Shown here: positions 1 through 13,400 of the stretch, one piece after another
How the letters are laid out: each line of letters begins with the position of its first letter
Position numbering within the stretch: position 1 is the stretch's first letter
Notes under the pieces: generated by a model
Database searches by the model: none
Seen by the model: only the letters and a program-made list of their open reading frames with translations
Told to the model about the DNA's origin: nothing
Program-made: the position numbers and the translations under genes
Assembly (NCBI RefSeq): GCF_964355755.1
Contig: NC_092676.1
Span: 21,496,288-21,560,287 of the forward strand
Direction of reading: 5' to 3'
Origin: Antedon mediterranea
Taxonomy: Eukaryota > Echinodermata > Crinoidea > Comatulida > Antedonidae
DNA length: 64,000 nt

Positions 1-2842
1 GGTAATGTTAAATTAGAAAAGTTGACCCTTTCTTAAGGTGTAGGAAGTAACGGTGATAATAATAAAAATCTTAACTTTTGATTTTGAGTTAAGTCAAGTT
101 AAACACATTATTTTTTTGTTCTGTTTTCTATGAATAAAGATAACTGAGTGAATAATGCCTTTTCAAGGACCACACAATTACAGTGTTAAATTGACTTTTC
201 CGACTGAAAAGCTTTCATAATAGTTTACGACAATTAAAATATGATTGTAATATCATTTTATATACCAGTAGTACTTTTTCCAAATGAATGTCATGCTAAT
301 CGCTTCGCATTATTACACCGTTCACTTACTCTTCCCTGTTTAATCTAACCTTACATACAGGCACCACATGTGATACAAATTACATGCTGTATCACCAAAT
401 ATTCTTACTGTATTACTGGGCAAATCTTCTGTACTTTATGTGGATATACAGCACCGAGAACGAGTAAAAACATACGTCCGCACGTCAAGATTGTTTATCA
501 GATGACGTCATCAAATAATTGCTGCCCATAACATTTTCTTGTTTTCTGCAACGTGATTTCATTTACGTCACGTACATTCAATATCAACAGTTTACATACC
601 ATAAATGGTACTGATGGTACATTTTTTATTCAACAGGTGTAAATACATACCTTTGTGTTTAACCTTTAACCTAAGCACAATAGACACTACGCAGGTGTTA
701 CAACTATCATTTAGCGGAAGTACAGATTACCCCACCGAGATTTCCGCACATACCTGTGATGATTAAACCATGAACCTGAACCTATACATTAGATCGATAG
801 GTCCATTATTAAACAAACACAAATTAATATCTTTAATATTTACTTTGTTTGATTTCATTAAACATTACATTAACATTATTTTTACTAGTATTTTTTTTAT
901 AGAAAATAATTATATCTTCTGGTGTCCGTTTGTACTACTAATCTCTATAAGGAAAAGTAGCCGTAATGTAATTATATTTCAGTTTTGTAATCTGGTTACT
1001 GTGTAGTTAGTACTAATGCAGGCCTGTAGAATTATGGACAGTGCAGGCCTAATTAATCCATTTTATTGACTGGAGCACCTAGATCAACATTTTGAATTTA
1101 ACAAACTTTACAACAAGTGAGATTTACAATAATAACATTTTTGAGTAAGTTGTGTGTATTAACTGTAGGCCAAACAATTTCGATAATAATTATAACATGG
1201 CCTAAACATTGCTGTAAGTGGCTAAGGTCAATGTTTGCTACTTTACAATTAACAACACCCGACACATTTATAATAAATAACATTTACTCTGCCGATTTCT
1301 CATGACAATTGCAATTTCACGTTTCAGAGACAACTTCGGAAATCCGAATGTTCGTTAAAAATTCCACAGGGAGGGTTTAATTACCAGGTAGGTATGACCA
1401 CGCGTTCCACTGGGATGTTTGTTATTGCTATTAATACCATACGGTTTGTTGTTATACCATCATTAATGTACTGTGGACATTAATTACTAAGTATAGATCA
1501 CAACTGCAATATCCATTAGGAATAATCATATAAAAAGGCATAAATCCTATCATGAAAAATGGTTTAAATGTCAATAAAATTGATGTATATGTTTTATGGA
1601 TATTATATTATTTTACTTATAGAACGCACCGTGTATGAACGGGTGCCACCGTTGTAAAGGTGTAGTTTCAATACATTATTATTACTTAATAGTATAATAA
1701 CTCCTGAAAGTTTTCTGTAAACAAAATTAGCCTGTAGTGATTTTCAGGGTAAAGCTTTTCCATTTCTGTTAATAACCACGTTATAATATAGTCTATGTCT
1801 TCTGTTGTGTATCGATTTTAATGATACCGTTTTGAGTAAATATTTCCGAGCAAACGTTGATTTTGCATATAATTTTTAACCGGGCTACACACACGTGTCA
1901 GAACAACGATTCCACTTTTGATTAAACAAAGACTAGGCAGCAGACGGCGTGTTAATTATTTACCTAACCTAGCGGTAACATTTTATTTCTATTTTCCATT
2001 TTGTTCCATCAATCAAAAATTTTAATAACGTGGTATATTGTAATAGTTGAGGAATGTACTGAGAGCATCACAATTACTGGAATTCGGTCACAAGGCCAAA
2101 AGAAAAAACGGAAGTGCATTTCTTTTATCACAATTGTCAAAATCAATTTAAATCACAGAAATTAGACTTTTATTTTATATTTACTTTTCCATTGGCGCCA
2201 CCTTAACATGTTAATAAAATCCTATTCCACATAAAAGTTTATTTTGGTTTTTTTATAAGCTGAATTTTACATCAAAAATAGTTTGAAAGGATTAGTTTCC
2301 TCCAATATATAGTCAAAACGCTGTATAGAATATATTATAAACTATAACGTCCCCACCCACCCTCTCCGCCAAACCCACTCACCTCCCCCCCCCCCCCTTC
2401 TAATAACGATAGCAACAGATGACCTTTTTTTAGATCGGTATTGTATAAATAAAAAGATATAAACACCTGAAAATAGTAAAACAACAAGATTGTTGACATG
2501 ACAAAATAGTTACATTAGGACTATTCTAACTCACATTTATTCTTGATAGAAAATATATTAGTAAACAGAATTAATAATTTTGTAGTGAAAATTAAACCTG
2601 CCGAGCTTACACTTAGGAGCAAAAACAAACACAAAATAAGGGTGTACGAAAATGTTTATCTATTTAATCTGTATTAAATATCATTTAACGTTATTAAAAC
2701 AAAATAAAGTGAATTTGATTTTGGTTGAAACCATAAAATTATTAATAAACTTGAGAAACCCATCTGACAGTTAATTTGACTTGTTGTCAACAGGTGAACA
2801 CATTGTTCATTATACCATACACAATGTAATAATATAGAATAT
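1..2842. other. AT-rich non-genic stretch
   Basis: I see no reading frame with recognisable domains and no convincing exon. It holds a poly-C tract around 2386-2398 and a perfect TGACGTCA palindrome at 503-510. The short ORFs (for example 770-1006) are low-complexity Ile/Phe/Asn-rich frames expected in AT-rich DNA. Confidence 0.6.
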
Positions 2843-3924
2843 GACCCCATTTACACTTCATCGACGATTTCTTAGCCGGCCCGAAGTCGGCCCGACGCCG
2901 GCTTTCTTTTTAGCCCGCAATGTGTTTACACTTACCCAAAAAGCCGGCCTCGGGCCCTTACTATTGCGTTTACACTTGCTCTCGCGGAAGAGTGCTCGAT
3001 GATACGATTTCGCTACATTCACGTCATATCCGCTCATGTGCGTCTTAAAAAGTTAATATTATAAGCGTTGTCGATCTACACTAGGCCTAGGCCTATCAAC
3101 TTTATCAAAAAAGAATCAAATAACGGTATTTAATATGGATCAAAACAATTGCATTATTGCTTTACTACTAATGTTTGCGTCTCGTTTTCTAAAGAATAGT
3201 AGTAGATCATACGCCTTTTTCACGAAACGGAAGACATCTTCGATCGATGATTCTTTACTCCATGATCGATGACAACACAAACAATGCCGTTCAACGAAGC
3301 GTAACCAACAGATATAACATAGCGTTTTCAGCCTATTTTCGGAGGACAAGTTACTTAAAAATTCGTAACTTCTCAACGGACAGTCGTATGGACAAAATTT
3401 TTTACTGTAAAATGTTCTTTAAAGATTAGCCTATAGAACTGTGTGATTAAAAAAAATTATAATTTTTTTTTTCACTTCTTAAGTCCATCGAAAAAAACAC
3501 CACAGTTTATAAGCATAGGCGCCGCATGGTGTCCTGAAATCCCCTGAAAACGCTATGTTATTTCTGTTGGTTACGCTTCGTTGCACACGGCATTGTTTGT
3601 CATAGATCGTGAAAAAGGCGTATACATCTTCACCAATTTAATTTCAATGAAGAATTTCCGATTCATCAGCAATAAGTTTCGTAAACTTAAAGCTATAGTT
3701 GACACAGAACGTTCATTTTATGACCGCGAGTGTTTACACTATACGAAGTGCCGGCCCGAAGCCCGCAATTGCCGGCCCGAAGCCTACTCTAGACTAGGCT
3801 CAAAATTGAGCCGGCTCGAGGCCGGCTCGGTTGTTCCCAGAGTGTTTACACTTGTGCACTTTTGGCTCGGAGCCGGCCTCGAGCCGGCCTCGGGCTCGCT
3901 AAAAGCTGAAGTGTAAATGGGGTC
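2843..3924. mobile_element. foldback / MITE-like DNA transposon, ~1.1 kb
   Basis: The ends are a perfect 18-bp inverted repeat: GACCCCATTTACACTTCA at 2843-2860 and its complement at 3907-3924. Inner segments are inverted too: 3288-3332 pairs with roughly 3546-3590. Subterminal GTTTACACT motifs recur near 2850, 2930 and 2970 on the left and 3731 and 3840 on the right, a pattern typical of transposase-binding subterminal repeats. GC-rich GCCGGCC blocks lie at both ends, unlike the AT-rich flanks. Both flanks show TAT next to the terminus, a possible 3-bp target duplication. No transposase is encoded, so the element is non-autonomous. Superfamily not assigned. Confidence 0.85.
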
Positions 3925-6815
3925 TATGTCAACTAACCTTGAGATTGCGATAGATATTAAACAAATTGACATCAAGTTCTTTTCCAACATGTTGCTGCAG
4001 ATTCTGTCTTAAATTATTCGTAGACAATAGAAGAAAATGATATGGCGGTATAGTTCTTACAGAATCCGTGTATATCGTCTGCTAATTTTGTCTGATTTAA
4101 CTGTAGAAACAAAGTTGCCGATTCGTTTATAAACTTTCCGTTCCGCTTCTTGACCAATCATGAAGCGCCTATGTCATTGCTCTTTAAAACTTTCTTTCTA
4201 TCTGCCACAAATATGCAAGAACAACAATCTTTTGTAACAGATACGTCGAACATGCATTGTGCGCGGTCAGATGTATTTCAACCAATCACGTCAGTCCTCA
4301 TTAAATATAATATCGAAAACATAGGAAGCCGATATTTTAAAATGGTTGATTGACATTGTTAAGGGGGGGGGGGGAGGGGGGGGGGCTGTTTGAAAATTAC
4401 ATGTGTTTCAGTTTATATCGCCTTAAGTTTACTCGTTTTTCATTTATTTCTCAAATAACTAACATTACATAGCTATCGATGACAAACCTACAGTCGGATA
4501 CTTTCGTTCATTATTATTATTTAATTTCACAATTCGCAACCAATATTTTATATTAAATCATTAAATTATATAAACAACTATAGTCTGTTTATTTGAATTG
4601 TGTTATCTACTACACAATCATTATTTAGGTAATATCATAAAATGAAATGAGCGTAATAAGTCCTTTATCCACTGCGCCCACTCTGTCACCTTTAAACAAT
4701 TCGAAAGAAAAACATTTTTTAACGTAATGTAATGTAGGAATGTTATTTGAATATTCAATATAAATTATTGGGGTACCAGTATACCACTTCAAGTCTCGAA
4801 AGCTTCTTGAGGGGAACTATAGGGCAGTATAAACAGGCACTCCGCTTACGTCGTGGAAATAGAAAAATAAATATTTTTTTTGTACACCCACGTAGAAGAT
4901 GACAAATGACAACTTCAGGAAATTTAAGATATTTCAATTGAAAACGAACCTGTTTAATGTTATACATTATAATCAGTAATTAATTCAACCTTTGTCATTT
5001 TTGTCATTACAGAAGGATGTAGGCCTATTGTAAGTGCCGCAAATCTATATATAAAAACTGTCTGAATCTTAGCCTAGCCCTGTAAAGAAAAAGTATTTTC
5101 CACGAGTTTGGCATTCATTATTCTATTCTGTTGATCGCGAGTTCATATTATTGTTGCAGTTTTCTATTTAATTATATTAGTAGGCCTAAACATTATAATA
5201 AATATATATATATATATATATTGTTTTTATAACGCCAAAATAATTAGGCACCAGACCAATTGTTTTTCAATAATATCCTAACTACCTAAAATCAATCTCG
5301 TCTGTATCGCAAGAAAATCAAGGAAACTATTTCCTTTCCGGCATTTCTATTGGCTAATTCGAAGCACTAATTATATAGATAATCAGACGATAATAAGGCC
5401 AGACGAAAACTAAAATGGATGTTTTCCCGCCACCATAATAGTGGACTTCCGTGATAAATTATTTTAAGGCTGTTTAATTTAACTGTTTGAAAATAATGTC
5501 GCAAATTATCTTTTAAGAGAAGACCTGTATGTTGTTGTCTGAACATTGTTTGTATGTATGCAATGTTTTTACAACATATTTATGAATATTAATTTTAAAG
5601 GTATTGTTCACGTGGACTTTATACAAAATCCTGATCTCTTCATTAATGAAATTACCAACCGTGACGTGTAAGATGGCCGAAAATTGCCGAGTCCGTGTTC
5701 GTAGGCGTTCGGATAAAGCAAATTGGCCAACATTTGTATTACATTTTTTTTTCAATTTTTTATTTTTTTTTGGAAATCACAGTGTAATTAAAAGGTGGTC
5801 CAAAGAGCGAACGATATGAATGTCGGCTACTACACAACATAAATTGTTTTTATTATTTAATATCAAATAATTATATTAATTGATACGTATTGTCCTATTT
5901 TTTTAATAGAAAGAGACAAATCAACATTGGAGGAAGCCAATGATGTCATTTGTATAAATAGCCCACGGCACGATGTACTGAATTAGTTATGACATCATGG
6001 ATTATATTTATATATTGTAGGATGTAACAAGTATGCTAAGTACGTCGATATGATATCGTTTGAAACTGTTATGATCGACGATTCTTCCAGTAAGGAATGT
6101 TATTTACATGGTTATATAATTTATTTATGGTGATATTAACATGAAAGTATGTAATTTTGGGGTGATTTATTCTAAACTACCTGTTAAAGTATTCCTACAC
6201 TTCAAACATTATGTTAATTAGTTAAAAACACGTGTTAAACGTACTATTATGCCTATTAGGGTAAAGTTCATATATGTATAATCAAAGTATACCGAGTTCT
6301 CCTAATCAAGTTTGAATATACTTTAAGATACTGAACTGCCATACACAAATGGAAAAGAAATACGTGCATCTTAAAGTCGTATTGAAGAACCTTAAGTCAC
6401 ATCAATAAATTGAACTGCAAGTCATTGTGTTACTCATGATGAAATAGTACTCATTGAAGGAACCATTAAATAAGTAGACCTATGTTTGGCAAGATATAGA
6501 ATTTGAATTGATCATTTTGTACAAATATAATTTTACTCAGCCGGAAAACGCATTCAATACATGCAATTTCTCGTCATCAACAGTTTCCAGGGAAATAAAT
6601 CGGAACTAAAATAGATAACGCTTACCGTTGTCGACTTTTCGTTCAATACGTTGTTAAGTTCGTCTGCCACAGGCATATTTTTAAGCCAAACATACCTTAC
6701 CGTACTTTGTTTGGTATAGGCCTACAGATTAGTAAACAAAACAAGGCCAACAGCCAAAAGTCGCGTGCTCTCAGAAAAAAATGAACTTTCAAAAAGTAAT
6801 GTACTTTAAAACTTT
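3925..6815. other. non-genic stretch with simple repeats
   Basis: Contains a poly-G tract with one A (about 4362-4386) and a short (TA)n run near 5200-5220. I recognise no coding region. A CCAAT / TGATGTCA / TATAAATA combination at 5937-5960 looks like a core promoter but no gene was recognised downstream. Confidence 0.5.
5937..5960 (+). promoter_or_regulatory. possible TATA-type core promoter
   Basis: CCAAT at 5937-5941 is followed at once by TGATGTCA (CRE-like) and TATAAATA at 5953-5960. The combination is suggestive, but each motif is short and frequent by chance in AT-rich DNA and no recognised gene follows. Confidence 0.2.
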
Positions 6816-7356
6816 TCTGTAGGCCTACATCAAAAAAGTTTAAAAAGTACAGAAAAATGCAAAGTGATACCCGACAGACCGACCGACCGACCGACATAGT
6901 TAAAACTTGTCTGTACATCAAAACAGTTCAAAAAGTACAGCAAAGCGATAAAACGCATAGTGATACCGGACCGACAGACAGACCGACAGACCGACCGACA
7001 TAGTGAACTATAGAGTCGCGTCCACGCGACTAAAACCTTTCTGTACATCAAAACAGTTTAAAAAGTACAGAAAAACGCAAAATGATACCCGACAGACCGA
7101 CCGACATAGTTAAAACTTGTCTGTACATCAAAACAGTTCAAAAAGTACAGAAAAGCGATAAAACGCATTATGATACCGGACCGACAGACAGACCGACAGA
7201 CCGACATAGTGAACTATAGAGTCGCGTCTACGCGACGTACATCAAAACAGTTAAAAAAAGTACAGAAAAGCGATAAAACGCATAGTGATACCGGACCGAC
7301 AGACAGACCGACCGACCGACATAGTGAACTATTAGAGTCGCGTCCACGCGACTAAA
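6816..7356. repeat. tandem repeat with CGAC microsatellite and CGCG hairpin
   Basis: About five units, starting near 6826, 6913, 7043, 7125 and 7228, share a core reading TGTACATCAAAACAGTT, then AAAAAGTACAG, GTGATACC and a (CCGA)n / (CAGA)n run. Longer units end with a self-complementary GTCGCGTCCACGCGAC hairpin; shorter ones lack it, giving an alternating long/short arrangement. A related fragment lies at about 32618-32670. Its origin is not recognised. Confidence 0.85.
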
Positions 7357-10300
7357 AACAGAAACACGAATATCCAAACAAAAATAAAATCCAACAATAG
7401 ATATTAAAACTTCATTCGTTGTTGGATGTGATCATACACTATCAATCACCATAACAGTATAAACTTTTTACTTTTATAATAATGAAGGCGATATTTAAAT
7501 TTAAATACAAATCTAAAGATATAATGTTTGATTTTAGGCTATAGGCCTACTTTTTTCTTTAAGAAAAGTGCCTAAAATAGAGAATCGATTTTGATGAATA
7601 TCCTATTCTATACGATTTCTTAGTTTGTTTGGATATCGACTGCCATTTTGAATGTTATTGTTTTGAAAAACACCAAGCAAATTATATAGGCGGCGCTATA
7701 GGATTCTTCGCCGCGTGGAGAGAGAGGCCGTGCTTCTTTTTCCACCAATTGTCCTGAGATGTTTTCTGTAGAAAAACCATATACGAAATAATAACGAACG
7801 ACAGGTTATACGTAATTAATCAATCAAATTGCAAGGATACACCCGTGTGTGTTATAAAGTAGGTAGTACTTCTTTTCGAACTACGACACAGACAGCATTA
7901 TGAAGTATGAAGAACGGGATAAAGCATAATATTTAGATTGAGGGCGGTCTGTTGATTTGTATTATGACATGCAATAGCTGCACACAGGAATCCAGAGACA
8001 GGGTTGCAATTGCTTATACAAATCAATTTCAACAGAAAACAATAAACAACCTCTAGAAAAACCCTAAAATACGTTACTGTTATTATTCACCAGATTGGTG
8101 TTATTGTAAAATGTATAATTAAACAATATAATTTCCACAAAAAAAATCTTGAAAAACTTACTCTTGTCTGGTCGGCTTATCAAGTATGTTGATTTTCCCG
8201 CCAATTGATGCAATGCATCTCATTATCCTTGAGTCTATACTTAAAGATGTGCTGTCCCCCAAAAACATTAAGATTAATGTATTCAGAATTTGAATAGGCC
8301 ATTTTGTAGTTTTAACAAAAATTACTTTCGTGAAAAAATAACTTATAAAATGACAAAATAAAGACGCTTGAATTCAACCAAAAACTGATCTCTGATCAAG
8401 GTGGGCACTGGACGAGAGAAGCTCACCAACCAAGGTGTTTTAAACAGTTCTGGCTTTGTTTGTATCAAGCCTGTTCGTGGCGGTAATTATCGCTGTTGGT
8501 TTCGATTGAATAAAATAAAAGAAAAGAAAAAGAAAAAAAGAAAAAATATATATATATTTTGCATAAAATTTCATTTTTTCGGCTACATACAATTTTTTTT
8601 CGATCCGACTTTTGGTCAAAGTGAATAACAATTATGTGACAATAAAATGGCATAATTTAACAAAAAATATTAAAGAAACAATTTTATAGGGGTAAAATAT
8701 ATCTTTAAACATTAATGTAGGCCTATATATATGTTTTTCGTGTATTTTCTTCATCAATGTATTGTGTTTAAATTGATAAATGATTGAAGTAACTATTTTT
8801 AAATCCTTCATAGGTAGGCCTAAATCAGCTTATATAATGAATGGATCAAATCAAATATACATTTACATTACAGGATAAATAATTTTTGATCCCATGGTTG
8901 GTCCAAAGTAACTATTACGTGACATTGAAACGTGTACGTGGCATCATCAAAAAAATACAATGGCAATCCAATAATTTTTTTTATTTTTAAAAATGTATTT
9001 ATTCTTTATTGCCATTAATTAAATACCGGGAATTTTCAAGGTTTTTTTTTATAGTTGTTAAAGAAAAAACATTTTCGGACAGCATTATAAAAAACTGTCG
9101 AAATACTGACAACCGTGAATTAATAAATATTGGCTAAGTTTCGTCAAGCCTAGGCCCACTGCCAAGTTCCTGACACTACTCCATGACCCTCTATTCGCCG
9201 CAGTGTGTAAGATCTGATTCTGTAGGATACATGGGCCTAAGAGACACTTTAATTCAATTGACATTTGGCTATGCGAACAAAGCTATATTAATCATCTTCT
9301 ATCCAGGGCACAGGGGTTGAATCAAATAGAACATTTATTTCTCCGATCATTCTTTTCTTGGGAATACGTTCAAATATCTTACAATAGTTAAATATCCGCC
9401 CATACTATTAAAAAAACTTTCTTTTATGAAATGTAGTGGTGTTTTAAATTCAAATGATTTTAATAATGCATACTCTACTGTAGGCCTTAACAACAGAGTG
9501 AATTATTAGTGTGTTGGTTTGTCGGTCGGTCGATTGACAGGATCGATCAGCTATTGAAAAATTATACGATAAGATTTTTATTTTATTTTTTGAAAAAAAA
9601 AACATTCAAAAAGTAAACGAAACATGTACATTATAAGAAAAAAATGTCCACTCATTTTGTTTTATGTAATACATAATATATTGTTGACAATATTAATTAA
9701 TAAAAGATTATAATAATTAAGATTAATTAATGGGGCCTCTAGGCCTATAAATAACTCATTGACTATAACGGTGAATGTCTGTTTAAGCTACTATAGGACG
9801 ATAACGAACGACGATAAAATAGATAAATATACAATTTTCCTTCAGAAAACAAAATTTTAAGAAGGTTTTAATTCTAGAAACTGGTCCTACATGAACTCAC
9901 TTCAAGATGTATTGTCCCCCAAAAACATGAAAAGTGAAGATAAATAAAATCAGAAGTTATTTTGCTGTTATTACATTTAATAACTTCAGTAGAAAAAAAA
10001 AACAAATATTATTTTCACGTATGAAAAGACAAAACAAAAGAGAAAATTTAACCAAAAACCAAAACTATTTTCAGATTTAATTTACAGTTTTTTAAAGTAA
10101 ATTATGTTTTATTCGATCTAATTTTTGGTCAAAGTTAATAACTATTACGTTAAAATTCAAATCAAGGTTATCTTTTACGAAGATTCGAGCGAAGGGGATC
10201 AACGTAAGCGTACCTTCAGTTAGGCATTATAATTTACATTATATGCAGGTGATGCCATACCTCAAGAACCACTTGTTTTAATAAATTAGTGAACACATCT

Positions 10301-10453
10301 AATATAGGTACAATGTTTAATATATACTGTACAGGTTTATCAATAATACATTTACACAGTTTTTGTAGTTATTGTAAATATGTCAAAAAAATCGCAGGAG
10401 TTTGCCAGATAGAGTGTATTAATTGAAGTTCCATATCATAACACTGTTTTATT
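7357..10453. other. non-genic stretch
   Basis: AT-rich, no recognised exon. Near 8247-8265 and 9908-9925 the phrase TGTCCCCCAAAAACAT occurs twice with loosely similar downstream sequence (a region ending TTTTGGTCAAAGT, near 8610 and 10125), so these are probably two old copies of one dispersed repeat. Confidence 0.45.
10448..10453 (-). promoter_or_regulatory. AATAAA next to the stop codon
   Basis: The minus strand reads AATAAA immediately after the stop of the IGFBP-domain gene. If used, the 3' UTR would be only about 15-30 nt. It may be coincidental in AT-rich DNA. Confidence 0.25.
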
Positions 10454-13400
10454 TTATTTCTTTACAACGACAGTCCCCATGTACCATGATTCCTCATTCG
10501 CAGAACTATCAGAAGAGTCGCCAGATGCATCTACGAGTTCCCCCGTCGAAGAAGAGAACTTCGAAGTGTACGATGAACCATCACTCCAGAGGGAGTCATC
10601 GGATGACAGTACGTCTATTGTTCCGCCTTCACTCCACAGAACCCGATCGCTAGAAGAAGACCCGTCGGATGGCTGTAAGCTGCCTGAACCGGTGTCTTCG
10701 TTCATAAACGAATCATCGTTTCCACTTACAGAGATATATTCTTTATCCGATACTGTTGACGAAGATGACATTTCCGTACCGTCTGACGAAATCCATTCAG
10801 AGATGAGCTTATCTTCTCCTCCGTCATTATTAGACGAAAAGTAAACAATATCCGGTTTGGTTGATTTTGATTTCTTTGGTTGCGTTTGAGGAATATCTGA
10901 AAAAAAATGAAAATATTGTGATATTGTTAGATTTAATGGTTAAACAAACCGGCAATGATGTTATTATGTGATAATATTGAGGAAAAGACGAAGACGAACA
11001 TCAAATTGACTTTATCGGGATTGATGCAAAAATAACGTGGACAGTTTTGAGTCAACCCTGATATGATAGAAGAATGAATGTAGTAGACACACTAGAATCT
11101 ATCGCACTGCTTCCTGATTAGTCAGGTAATCGTGCGCATATACATTATGTTTAAAGAGAAAATGTAGAGTAATTTCCAACGTAATTATAGTGTACTTTGG
11201 CCTACTTTTGTTAATTATACACAGCAACCGTGATTGAAGTTGCTTTATAGATCTTACAAATAGTTTATAATCTTTCTTGTGTAGTTGCTTCCTTTTTCCT
11301 ATCTGTTCTCCTGAGATATGGCCAATTTAATTTAATTCAACTCATCTAATTTTATTATTATAATTTTGTTGTGCTTTATTTTATTTTGTTTATTTTTATA
11401 AATTATTATAACATTTTTAGTGTTACATGTTTATATCATCTCGTCATGTTGTATTTTGTGAGGGTCCCTAATGATCAGCTTCGGCTGGATGGACCACCCT
11501 TGTAAATTTTGTTTGAACAAATATTAATAATAATCTTATCTATTTAGTTTTTTTTTTTCAAATTGTCAAGCGAATTGCAGGTTGATCTAATCTCTATTGT
11601 ATGTCTAGACAACTGCAGTGATAGACGAACGGTTTCCGAGACCAATATTAGTAACGCATGCCACTAGGCTATAATAATCTCATTGATCATTAGATAAAAC
11701 TGGTTTTAAACTAATTTGATATCTTTAGTATCGAAAGTACCGTCATACAACGAGGGCGTGTGGTGCAATGCTTTGGACGTTGGATTACTGATAGTGAAAT
11801 CGTTCGAATCCAACTCTCGCCGCATTGCTTGTATAGAATTCTTAGGCAAGATACTTTACTTCCGTTGTCTCTCTTCATCCAGGTATATAAATTCGTACCC
11901 AAGACACATACTTTGCACTGATTATCTGCATTATGGGAGTATGTTTTCATACATGTTTGACCGGGGTAATAATGTATGCTTTTGTAAGCATTGTGCAATA
12001 AGCGCTATAATAAAGAGCGAATATTATGAATATTATATATTATATTATACCTGATGGTTTCATGCATCTTCCTGCATTTGAGAAGTGTTCTGCGACAATT
12101 CGGACATCAAACTTCTTCTTTTGATTTTTTACCGGACCCGTGTAACATTCGAGACCGTCAGAACAGAATCCAAACATTCCACAGACTCCTCCACACTCCT
12201 CATTTTCTGTCTAAACCAATTTAAAGAAAACGTAAATAAATATTTCAATTATTAGTTACGTCATCATCATACCATGAAATGCTTATACATTTGGTAACCT
12301 AAACTAATACTAATAGAAGAATATGTATAATATGCATACCTTTCCACATATTTTACATCTACCACATGTGTCCAATACAGGTGTTGATCCAGGTGGGCAC
12401 TTCAGATCAACACACCTTAGCATATCTTTCTCTTCGCATAAACTACATCGAAATTTATTACTTCGTGGAAGAATAAACGCAGATACACTGAAATTAAATC
12501 AAATAAATAATTTAAATTGCATATTATTTGTAACAAAATGATGTATTACTTCCACTTTTCTGTCCTAATTACATTAGAAGGTATCCTATCGCTCAAAATA
12601 ATTACTATTCATTTTGCTAAATCGCAATATCATATTTATTTTATAGGATAAATAATAATTGTTTTTATATTTTGAAGCTTTAGGCCAAATTGTTTGAGAT
12701 GACTAATGCATGTCTAGGAGTTGTGGTCTACAAACTACAATTTATTGTCTGGTATTGGTAGACTTTCGATTTCTTTCTAACTCTTAATCCACAACAACTA
12801 TGATTTAGATATTCACAACAAATCATATTCGCCAAGCTTGGGGAGGGGTGGTTGTGGGATTACTCCTCCCAACTCGGTCTAACTCTTCTGAGAGCACAAT
12901 CCATTCATTCGTTCATCTTTTCTGCCCGTTTTGGAATGCTCTGACGACACGTGCTAAAATTAAATAAGCGACCTCAATAGATCGTTATTGTCTTAAGCAA
13001 AAATCATTTTGGTTAACATTTAATCTATTTCGTGTTTAAGATAATCACATTTATGTTTTCAAGCTCTCATTTGGTTGCTTCGAAGTGCTGGTGAAACAGA
13101 GCGGTGAAAATGGTTCCTCTGCAGCATCAAGTATAATAGGCTATTTCATGAACTTTTTCTTTGTGTGTGCGTGTGTAGGCCTACTAAAAATAAATCGTAG
13201 GCGCTAATACAACCATTATTGTCATTATTCTTCATACACTGTGAACAGATCTGAACATGTTATCGCCCAATTAAACAATCCACTAAATATAATTAATTAG
13301 CTCCTATTTAGTCATATAACGACAGATATGCATGCCATGGTGTCAAATTACACACGTTTACAAACAAATTAACAGTTTGCGATGTTTGATTTAGAAAGAT

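Noticed and set aside
503-510. Perfect TGACGTCA CRE
   Set aside because: A single 8-bp motif with no nearby recognised gene.
10479-10844. 121-residue plus-strand ORF rich in Ser, Asp and Glu
   Set aside because: It is antisense to exon 4 of the minus-strand IGFBP-domain gene, whose splice phases and domain support the other strand.
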